A stretch of DNA of 46,217 nucleotides from JAJFTV01 sp964426355 (GTDB lineage: Bacteria; Chloroflexota; Anaerolineae; Anaerolineales; Anaerolineaceae), in the NCBI GenBank assembly GCA_964426355.1, contig CAYRRA010000006.1:1-46217 (forward strand), read 5' to 3'. The notes beneath the pieces were generated by a model. The model saw nothing but the letters and a program-made list of their open reading frames with translations. It did not search any database and was not told where the DNA came from. This document shows, piece by piece, positions 25,476 to 32,455 of this stretch (positions are counted from its first letter, which is position 1; each line of letters begins with the position of its first letter). The position numbers and the translations under genes were made by a program.

Positions 25476-26087
25476 TTAATGCAAGAAAGTGTTTTCTCCG
25501 AACCGTTGGATTTCTTTTTGCAGAATTTCACCAACACATTCAAGGTCGCGGTCAAGGAGTGCCTGAATCAGCCGGCGGTGATCCTTGTGCATATCGTCCT
25601 TCATGCGATTAAAGCCATCCACCGATGTGTTCCGGATGTTGCGGTCAAAAACTTCAGCCGTGGCTGAGATTACATAGCGATTCCGGGTAAGTTTTGCCAT
25701 CGCTTCATGGAATTTCCGATTCTCAATATTAAATTCTTCAATTGTGACATTGATATGGGGGGTTAAATCGAACAATCTGCTGATTTCTTCATCTGTACAA
25801 TTGGCAATGATAATCCGGGCAGTGCCATACTCGATCAGATAACGAAACTGCATCAATTCATAATATTCCTGATAGTTAATTTCCTTAAGCAAATACCCTT
25901 TGCGGGGAAGTTTTATCAGAAATCCTTCTGTTGCCAGGGACGCCAGGGCTTCTCGGACCGGAGTTTTGCTGACGCCATATTCATCAGCCAATTTTTTTTC
26001 ATTGATAATTTCCCCCACAGAGTACTTATTTGCATAGATCGCCTGCTTGATCTTTAAGTAGAGTGTTTCCGCTTTTGATGTTTCCAT
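25476..26087 (-). CDS. GntR family transcriptional regulator with FCD domain
   Basis: 203 residues. Residues 1-70 are a GntR winged helix (LKIKQAIYANKYSVGEIINEKKLADEYGVSKTPVREAL, wing LPRKGYLL), and 75-200 are an all-helical FCD ligand-binding domain (FRYLIEYGTARI, FHEAMAKLTRN, DHRRLIQALLDRD) with conserved metal or ligand residues Asp/His. FCD regulators sense carboxylates or amino acids and usually repress catabolic genes. It is the first gene of the - strand cluster and is divergent from the tricorn gene. A palindrome at its own start site and a second copy before the amidohydrolase fit control of the cluster. Confidence 0.9.
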   Translation of the reverse strand: METSKAETLYLKIKQAIYANKYSVGEIINEKKLADEYGVSKTPVREALASLATEGFLIKLPRKGYLLKEINYQEYYELMQFRYLIEYGTARIIIANCTDEEISRLFDLTPHINVTIEEFNIENRKFHEAMAKLTRNRYVISATAEVFDRNIRNTSVDGFNRMKDDMHKDHRRLIQALLDRDLECVGEILQKEIQRFGENTFLH

Positions 26088-26098
26088 TGCAAGCCTTA

Positions 26099-26119
26099 TG
26101 ATATATCACGAGTATTATA
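26099..26119 (-). promoter_or_regulatory. GntR promoter -10 with palindromic operator
   Basis: On the - strand TATAAT (26119-26114) is followed five nt later by the perfect palindrome TGATATATCA (26108-26099), near the expected start site and 11 nt before the start codon. The -35 is weak. Layout suits autorepression. Confidence 0.5.
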
Positions 26120-26245
26120 AGGAAATATTACCACGTTTATTTCTGAAATGCAACATTATCAAGTAGAATTGGGTAAAGAATGGGATTTACAATCAGGCAG
26201 TGTGTGGTTTAATACATCCAGAACAAATATAAAATTCAAATCTAG

Positions 26246-26275
26246 ATTGAATATTATTCAATATTAAAGTATAAT
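26246..26275 (+). promoter_or_regulatory. Promoter of the tricorn gene with a 17-bp palindrome at -35
   Basis: TTGAAT (26247-26252), a 17-nt spacer and a perfect TATAAT (26270-26275). The -35 lies inside a perfect palindrome, ATTGAATA-T-TATTCAAT (26246-26262). The leader would be about 110 nt. The rest of the 304-nt gap between the GntR and tricorn genes is AT-rich with no gene. Confidence 0.6.
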
Positions 26276-26391
26276 TTTTACATAAATCGAAACATGCCTT
26301 TAAAAACGTTTTTCGATACCAGTTTTAAAAAATAATCTAAGACAGCAGGAAAATCTATTGATTAGGCAATTTATTGCCAGGGAGATAACAC

Positions 26392-29300
26392 GTGTCCGAG
26401 AATAAAAATAAGAACGAAACCTTGCTGCTCAAGCAGCCCACTGCAAGTTCAACCGAGGTTGTTTTCATTTATGCCGGCGATCTGTGGATCGCGAACCGGG
26501 ATGGAAGCAGCCCGCGCCGCCTGACGGCTCAAAAAGGACCCAAATCTTCGCCGTTCTTTTCGCCGGACGGTCAATGGATTGCTTTTTCAGCCAGGTATGA
26601 CAGTGGAATGAGCGTTTATGTGATCTCCAGAGAGGGCGGTTCGCCGCGCCGGTTGACGTATCACCCCAACATCAGCGCGGTACGCGGCTGGACACCTGAC
26701 GGAAAGCATATCCTGTTTACATCCAACCTGAATACACCGCATCCGCGCAACCAGCGCCTGTTCACTGTGCCGTTCGAGGGCGGGATGCCTGTGCAGCTGC
26801 CGCTCGAAATGGGTTTTCGCGGAGCCTATTCGCCCGATGGCAAGAAACTTGCCTACACGCGCTACCCCGAAGCTTTCTGGACCTGGAAACGCTACCGCGG
26901 CGGTATGACTTTGCCCATCTGGGTGCTCGATCTGCAAAGCTTTGATTATGTTGAGATCCCACATGAAAATGCCAGTGATGTATTCCCGTGCTGGCTAGGA
27001 CAGGATGTCTACTTCCTCTCAGACCGCAACCGGATGATGAACATCTTCCGCTGGGATGCGGCAGCCAACAAAGTTGAGCAGTTGACCTTCCACGAGGATT
27101 TCGACATCCGCTCCCTGACTGCCGGACCGGACTGCCTGGTGTATGAGCAGGCTGGCAGAGTGCATGTGTTTGATCCGCAATCAAAGAAGAGTACACCGCT
27201 TTCCATCCGTATTACTGCGGAGATGCCAGAAATTCGACCGCAGTATAAAAACGCGCTTCCTTTTATCCAGAGCTGTGGGATTTCCCCCAGCGGACAGCGA
27301 GCGTTGTTCGAAGCGCGCGGTGATATCTTCAGCGTGCCTGCCAAGAAGGGTGATATCCGCAACCTGACGCAGACACCCGGTGTCTTGGAACGCTTCCCAG
27401 CCTGGTCACCGGACGGACAATCCATTGCCTACTTCTCGGATGCCAGCGGTGAATACGACCTGGTGATTGCCGATCAAAAAGGTGCAAAGAAGGACGTCAT
27501 CACGATTGGTCGAAAATCCTTTTTCTATAACCCGGTCTGGTCACCGGACAATAAAAAAATCGCTTTCACCGATAAAGCGCTCAACGTGCTTTTTGCTGAT
27601 TTGGAGACTAAAAAAGTGACCTGCGTGGATACAGAAGCTTATGAAAGCCCTGAACGCACCCTGGACCCCGCCTGGTCGCCGGATGGGAAATGGCTGACCT
27701 ATACCAAACGGTTGGATAACCAGCTCAGGGCGGTATTCCTTTACGAAATTGCCACCGGAAAAACCCACCAGGTGACGGATGGAATGAGTGATACCACCAA
27801 TGCGTGTTTCAGCCTGGATGGCAAGCTGTTGTTCTTCACCGGCAGTAGCAACTACGGTTTGAACATCGGCTGGCTGGATATGTCCTCTTATGATCGTCCC
27901 GTGCTACGCAGCCTGTATGCGGCTGTTCTGAACAAAGAAGATCCTTCACCCCTGGCGCTGGAAAGTGATGATGAGAAACCGGCTGAGGAGAAGAAAGATG
28001 AGGAAAAGCCGGCGGATGAGAAGAAAGGCGAGGAATCCAAAGAAGAAAAAGATAAGAAACCTAAACTGCCCGAGGTTAAGATTGATCTGGAAGGTTTAGC
28101 TCAACGCATTATTGCGCTGCCTTTGCCAGAACGGAATTACAGCGGTTTAAAGCCAGCGGAAGGCAAGCTGTTCTACCTGGAAGCCTTGCAAAATCCCTCG
28201 CTGACAGAATATCCTAAACCTGAATTTTCCTTGAGTGCGTTTGATTTCAAGGAACGCAAGGCGGAGGTATACGTGGATAAGGTTCAGGCGTATTGGGTCA
28301 GTGCAGATGGGAAGAAATTCATGTTCCAGCTTGCTGGTCAGCCGGTTTTCACAATTGCCGGGACAGAGAAGAAACCCACCCCTGAAGACACCCCGTTGAA
28401 AATGGAAGGATTTGAGCTCTTGGTGGATCCCAGGCAGGAATGGAAACAAATCTTCCGCGAGGCATACCGCATTCACCGCGACTTCTTCTATGATGCCGAG
28501 ATGCACGGGTTGGACCTGGAGGCAGCTTATCAGAAATACCTGCCGTTTTTGGAGCATGTTGGGCATCGTGAGGACCTGAATTACCTGCTGTCGGAGTTCA
28601 GCGGAGAGCTGGTGGTTGGGCATGCTTACGTGGATGGCGGCGATGTCCCCTCTCCTGCACCAGTACCGGTGGGTCTGCTCGGCGCTGATTATGAAGTGGA
28701 CAAAGATGGCTATTACCGTATTCAACGGATTTACCCGGGTCTGAACTGGCATCCCGAACTGCGCTCTCCGCTCACTGAGCCCGGTGTGAATGTTAAGGAA
28801 GGCGAGTATATCCTGGCGGTGAACGGTAAGCCGCTGCGTGCCCCCACCAACCTGTACCAGGCTTTCGAGAAGACCGCAGAACTTGTAACCGATCTGTTGG
28901 TGGGCAGCACGACCGATCCGGCTCAGGCACGCACGGTGACGGTGAAACCGGTCGCCAGCGAGATGATGCTGCGTCACTGGCATTGGGTGGAGATCAACCG
29001 CAAGAAAGTGGCAGAGCTTTCCGGCGGTAGGGCGGCTTACGTGTATTTGCCGGATACGGCGCTGGGCGGTTATACCAACTTTAACCGCTACTATTTCTCA
29101 CAGCTCGATAAGGAAGCCGTTGTGCTGGATGAGCGGTTCAACGGCGGCGGCAGCGTAGCTGATTATGTGGTCGATTTGTTGGATCGAAAGCTGCTTTCTT
29201 ATTGGGCGACGCGTGAAGGTAAGGTGTTTACCTCACCCAACGCATCCATCTTTGGACCCAAGGCAATGATCATCAACGAGCTGGCAGGTTCTGGCGGTGA

Positions 29301-29628
29301 CGCCATGCCGAACTTCTTCCGGCGGCGCGGTTTGGGCAAGCTGGTGGGCAAGCGCACCTGGGGCGGGCTGGTGGGTATTTACGATTACCCGGCGCTGATG
29401 GATGGCGGCTTTTTCACCTCGCCGCGTGTGGCGATATTTGACCCCAATGGCGAGTGGGAAGTGGAGAACGTGGGTGTACCGGCAGACGTAGAAGTGGAAA
29501 TGACGCCCAAGCTGGTCGCCGCAGGGCATGACCCGCAACTGGAGAAAGCTGTGGAAGTGGTAATGGAGGAGCTGGAGAAAGCGCCGTTTGTGCGCAAAGA
29601 GCGCCCCGCACCGATTAAGCGAGTGTAA
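26392..29628 (+). CDS. Tricorn protease homologue (S41 family)
   Basis: 1078 residues from GTG 26392, with GGGAG about 9 nt upstream. Order: N-terminal beta-propellers of WD40-like/PD40 repeats (SPDGQWIAFSA, SPDGKKLAYTR, SPDNKKIAF, about 20-520), a Lys/Glu-rich linker (about 523-562), a C1 helical region, a PDZ domain (about 755-855) and a C2 S41 core. Nucleophile Ser967 (AGSGGD), His744 (GHAYV) and Glu1025 (ENVGV) match tricorn Ser965, His746 and Glu1023. The residue before the His is Gly743, where tricorn has Ser745. Tricorn degrades oligopeptides released by large proteases in the cytosol. No signal peptide is visible. Confidence 0.9.
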   Translation: MSENKNKNETLLLKQPTASSTEVVFIYAGDLWIANRDGSSPRRLTAQKGPKSSPFFSPDGQWIAFSARYDSGMSVYVISREGGSPRRLTYHPNISAVRGWTPDGKHILFTSNLNTPHPRNQRLFTVPFEGGMPVQLPLEMGFRGAYSPDGKKLAYTRYPEAFWTWKRYRGGMTLPIWVLDLQSFDYVEIPHENASDVFPCWLGQDVYFLSDRNRMMNIFRWDAAANKVEQLTFHEDFDIRSLTAGPDCLVYEQAGRVHVFDPQSKKSTPLSIRITAEMPEIRPQYKNALPFIQSCGISPSGQRALFEARGDIFSVPAKKGDIRNLTQTPGVLERFPAWSPDGQSIAYFSDASGEYDLVIADQKGAKKDVITIGRKSFFYNPVWSPDNKKIAFTDKALNVLFADLETKKVTCVDTEAYESPERTLDPAWSPDGKWLTYTKRLDNQLRAVFLYEIATGKTHQVTDGMSDTTNACFSLDGKLLFFTGSSNYGLNIGWLDMSSYDRPVLRSLYAAVLNKEDPSPLALESDDEKPAEEKKDEEKPADEKKGEESKEEKDKKPKLPEVKIDLEGLAQRIIALPLPERNYSGLKPAEGKLFYLEALQNPSLTEYPKPEFSLSAFDFKERKAEVYVDKVQAYWVSADGKKFMFQLAGQPVFTIAGTEKKPTPEDTPLKMEGFELLVDPRQEWKQIFREAYRIHRDFFYDAEMHGLDLEAAYQKYLPFLEHVGHREDLNYLLSEFSGELVVGHAYVDGGDVPSPAPVPVGLLGADYEVDKDGYYRIQRIYPGLNWHPELRSPLTEPGVNVKEGEYILAVNGKPLRAPTNLYQAFEKTAELVTDLLVGSTTDPAQARTVTVKPVASEMMLRHWHWVEINRKKVAELSGGRAAYVYLPDTALGGYTNFNRYYFSQLDKEAVVLDERFNGGGSVADYVVDLLDRKLLSYWATREGKVFTSPNASIFGPKAMIINELAGSGGDAMPNFFRRRGLGKLVGKRTWGGLVGIYDYPALMDGGFFTSPRVAIFDPNGEWEVENVGVPADVEVEMTPKLVAAGHDPQLEKAVEVVMEELEKAPFVRKERPAPIKRV

Positions 29629-29647
29629 CAGCCGGTGAAAATCGAAG

Positions 29648-29681
29648 CACCGCACAGGATTTCCCTGTGCGGTGTTTTTTT
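29648..29681 (+). terminator. Intrinsic terminator of the tricorn gene
   Basis: A perfect 11-bp GC-rich stem (29648-29658 with 29664-29674), 5-nt loop and seven T. It lies 20 nt after the stop. Confidence 0.92.
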
Positions 29682-29820
29682 GCGATGGGTGCACATAAGT
29701 GTATTCTGCCGGTGCCAATTATCTCTTTTTTCATACTTTCGGATGATGACGGGTCATCCGGCGCGATGGTACTTTATTGGAAGACATCAAAAAATTCTTT
29801 GTTAGAAATGGAGAAAGAAG

Positions 29821-30255
29821 ATGAATTCCAACCCATTAGCGCTTAACCAGTTTGAATTGTTGACCTCGATGAAAGCCCGGGTTTTGCAAATGGTCAATTA
29901 CGGAATGACCCCCTTGGGTCACCGGGTTGATGTGGTGTTCGAGGGTGATTTGACCGGCGGGATCATCACCGGAAAGCTGCAGGGCGTAGATTACTTTTTG
30001 CTGCGCTCCGACGGCGTCGGTGAGGTCGATGTGCGTGGGAACATCATCACCAACGACGAAGCCGTGATCAGTGTGAGCATCAAGGGTTATGTGATCGGTC
30101 CAAAATTTGTTGACACCAGCATCAAACTGACCACCAGCGATGAGCGTTACAAATCGCTTAACGAGAAAATCATCATCGGCAATGGACAGGGTCTGCCGGA
30201 GGGGTTTACCGGGCTGCCAGAGCAGTTTGAGATGAACTATTACTACGGTATCTAG
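29821..30255 (+). CDS. DUF3237-like small beta-barrel protein
   Basis: 144 residues; GGAG lies 7 nt before ATG 29821. The pattern FEGDLTGGIITGKLQGVDYFLLRSDG, then DVRGNIITNDEAVISVSIKG, is that of the DUF3237 family, small beta-rich proteins of unknown function found beside many oxidoreductase genes. No signal peptide or catalytic triad is evident. It has its own unit between the tricorn terminator and the repeat region; a short hairpin (29740-29760) lies upstream. It faces the FAD-binding protein gene at 30596, which is convergent. Confidence 0.7.
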   Translation: MNSNPLALNQFELLTSMKARVLQMVNYGMTPLGHRVDVVFEGDLTGGIITGKLQGVDYFLLRSDGVGEVDVRGNIITNDEAVISVSIKGYVIGPKFVDTSIKLTTSDERYKSLNEKIIIGNGQGLPEGFTGLPEQFEMNYYYGI

Positions 30256-30256
30256 T

Positions 30257-30313
30257 GCTTTGTCGAACATAATAGCAGAGTTTGTTTTGATCCAAAACAG
30301 TGTTTGACAAAGC
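30257..30313. repeat. Inverted repeat 1 of a related pair
   Basis: GCTTTGTCGAACA (30257-30269) pairs with TGTTTGACAAAGC (30301-30313) with one wobble. Inside it lies a second small hairpin, GTTTTG-ATC-CAAAAC. It starts 1 nt after the DUF3237 stop codon. Its ends resemble those of the next inverted repeat. Confidence 0.65.
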
Positions 30314-30318
30314 CTAAA

Positions 30319-30369
30319 GTGTTCTGTCATGCGTAAAATCACATCCAATAATCACATTTGACAGAACAC
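30319..30369. repeat. Inverted repeat 2 of a related pair
   Basis: GTGTTCTGTCA (30319-30329) pairs exactly with TGACAGAACAC (30359-30369). The left end AGTGTTCTGTC matches AGTGCTTTGTC of repeat 1 at 9 of 11 bases, and both right arms contain TTTGACA. The two look like diverged copies of one REP/MITE-like hairpin. Confidence 0.6.
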
Positions 30370-30445
30370 CAGGCTGCGCGTTTGTTATTCGCAACGGCAG
30401 GTGAAAATCCTTTTGCCTGTGTTTGGATCCATCCCCAGTATGATT

Positions 30446-30493
30446 TACAGCTCAAAATGGTACGGCTTTACTGCCCATTTTGAGCTGTACTTT
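30446..30493 (+). terminator. Terminator-like hairpin
   Basis: A perfect 15-bp stem (30446-30460 with 30475-30489), 14-nt loop, followed by CTTTATTAATTTT. It would end + strand transcription from the DUF3237 gene. Confidence 0.7.
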
Positions 30494-30520
30494 ATTAATT
30501 TTCAAAGCATATCGCCCAAA

Positions 30521-30560
30521 AGACAAAACCGCCCCCACATAATTGTTTCAGGGGGCGGTT
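30521..30560 (-). terminator. Terminator of the FAD-binding protein gene
   Basis: AACCGCCCCC (30527-30536) pairs perfectly with GGGGGCGGTT (30551-30560). Read on the - strand it is followed by TTTTGTCTTTTG. It lies 36 nt after the stop of the gene at 30596. Confidence 0.8.
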
Positions 30561-30595
30561 CGGTTTTAGCAATCGGGTGAGTCAGCGGTGTCTTT

Positions 30596-32239
30596 TTATC
30601 CCATCTGCTGCACGGCATTTTCACCGGCGAGCCAACCAAAGGTAAGGGCTCTACCGTGGCTGACGCCAATTGCCGTGATGGGGTAATCATTGGCAAAGAA
30701 ATTTCCAGAGGCATTTCCGGCTGCATACAAACCAGGAATGGGTTTTCTTTCCGTGTCCAATACCTGCATCTCTGTGTTGATTTGCAAACCGTCTAACGTC
30801 ACCACCAGGGCGGCTCCGCTCTTTGCGGCATAGAAAGGACCCTGCTCGATGGTGGTGAGCATTTCGGGGTCTTTTCCAAAATCCTCATCTTTTCCCAACG
30901 CGACCAGTTCGTTATAGCGGCTTACCGTTTGGATAAAAGTGTCTGCGGGCACTTCCATGATTTCGGCAAGCTCTTCCAGGGTGTTTGCCTGCACAATAAA
31001 GCCAGCCTGCAAAGATTGTTCGAAGGCTTCGGGGGTCCACAGCGGTGGCACCAGGCGTTCGCACACTCTGCCGTGCATTCTATCAACTTCGCTTTCCCAT
31101 TTGGCGTCCCATACCGACCATTTCATGTGTCCGGGCTGGTTGATATCCTGGTTGCAGGTGTAACCAAAGGGGGCGTCTTCGTTCATATAGCGTTCGCCGT
31201 TCAAATTGACGTTCAGCCAGGGTTGCCGGGCAACGCCAATCGGCAGCGGAAAGCCGGGAAAACCGCCGTCGAACAACATGGGACAGTGCCCGCCTGCCTG
31301 CATGGCTGCACCGATCCACATCCCCATTTTGATGCCATCGCCGGTGGTGCTGCCTTCCGGATACCAGTTCGCGGCTGCATGTAATGCACGTGGGATATAT
31401 TTAGCCAGCATTTCCGGGTTGTTCTCATAACCGCCGGTACAAAGGATAACGGCTTTGGCATCGATCTGAATATAACCATCTGTGCTTTGGGCAATCACAC
31501 CGGTCACTTTACCACTGTTCTCCTCGCGCAGCAGTTGGACGGCGGGGGTTTCGTATAAAAATTCAGCACCAACCGCTTTGGCATTCTTTTCGACCAACGG
31601 AACCAGGGTGGCGTTCCAGGCGGGCAGAAAACGCAGGGAGATATCATATTCTTTGTATAACCAGCTTTGCTTTAGATCGGGTTCCGGGATTGTTTCAAGA
31701 CCCTCTGCATCACCCATATCCAACAGGCGATCCATCACGCGACCGCTCTCATCCGCCCAGAGCTTGAGCAGTTTTTGATCGGGCATACAGGCTCCCCAGC
31801 GCATCATATCGGCGATGACCTCGTCGGCGTTCACGTCCATACCCAATTCTTTTTGCCGCCGGCTGCCAATGATCCCGCACCAGCCACCGTGAAATGTGCT
31901 CATCTCTCTTTTTTCTAACACAATCACCTTTGCACCTTTTTCGGCGGCAGCCATAGCAGCGCAAACACCGGCGATACCCGCACCCAATACCACCACATCT
32001 GCCTGGCGTTGTTCTTTGATCTCACTGGCAGGGATAGGTTCCGGCGGGATCTCGAAGCTCCATTGGGCATTCGAAGGATACACACCTGCTGTGCCGGCAG
32101 GAACCGCTTCTTCTGTAGCTACGGTTTTGGGCTGGCATCCGGTTAGCGTGATGACACTGGCTGTGCCCAAGAGCGCACTGGTCTTAAGGAAATCTCGCCG
32201 GTTGATATTCATCCGGTCTTTTTTCTCTTTTTGCTTCAT
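30596..32239 (-). CDS. Tat-exported FAD-dependent reductase/dehydrogenase lipoprotein (fumarate-reductase-like)
   Basis: 547 residues; AAGGAG lies 6 nt before ATG 32239. The N-terminus has a twin-arginine signal (NRRDFLK) ending in a lipobox-like LTGC, so it is likely exported folded with FAD and lipid-anchored. The FAD-binding Rossmann motif VVVLGAGIAGVCAA is at about residue 82, and the FAD_binding_2 end motif GLYAAGNASG is near 505. This is the fold of flavocytochrome c fumarate reductase, urocanate reductase and 3-ketosteroid dehydrogenases. There are no haem-binding CxxCH motifs and no FMN-binding domain, so an external electron donor is needed. The substrate is unknown. It lies downstream of the second LAL regulator on the same strand. 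Confidence 0.85.
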   Translation of the reverse strand: MKQKEKKDRMNINRRDFLKTSALLGTASVITLTGCQPKTVATEEAVPAGTAGVYPSNAQWSFEIPPEPIPASEIKEQRQADVVVLGAGIAGVCAAMAAAEKGAKVIVLEKREMSTFHGGWCGIIGSRRQKELGMDVNADEVIADMMRWGACMPDQKLLKLWADESGRVMDRLLDMGDAEGLETIPEPDLKQSWLYKEYDISLRFLPAWNATLVPLVEKNAKAVGAEFLYETPAVQLLREENSGKVTGVIAQSTDGYIQIDAKAVILCTGGYENNPEMLAKYIPRALHAAANWYPEGSTTGDGIKMGMWIGAAMQAGGHCPMLFDGGFPGFPLPIGVARQPWLNVNLNGERYMNEDAPFGYTCNQDINQPGHMKWSVWDAKWESEVDRMHGRVCERLVPPLWTPEAFEQSLQAGFIVQANTLEELAEIMEVPADTFIQTVSRYNELVALGKDEDFGKDPEMLTTIEQGPFYAAKSGAALVVTLDGLQINTEMQVLDTERKPIPGLYAAGNASGNFFANDYPITAIGVSHGRALTFGWLAGENAVQQMG

Positions 32240-32455
32240 CTTTTCTCCTTCTTGAGTTCTGTTAATCTGGTTTACCCAAATCGTAGCAACCCAATGGATG
32301 ACCTGTCATCACCCTTAAGTATGATCAGACATGATGAATCGGTCTTATCGATTGAAAACGAAGGGGTCTGGCGCTGCTGTGGGATAAGCGTTCTCCGTTC
32401 GCTTTTCCAATGGACGGAGAGGGTGCCGGAAATGAGTGTATCCCTCTTCCCTGGC

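Noticed and set aside
28147..28983. 278-residue - strand open frame inside the tricorn gene
   Set aside because: Antisense to the conserved C1/PDZ region; no independent support.
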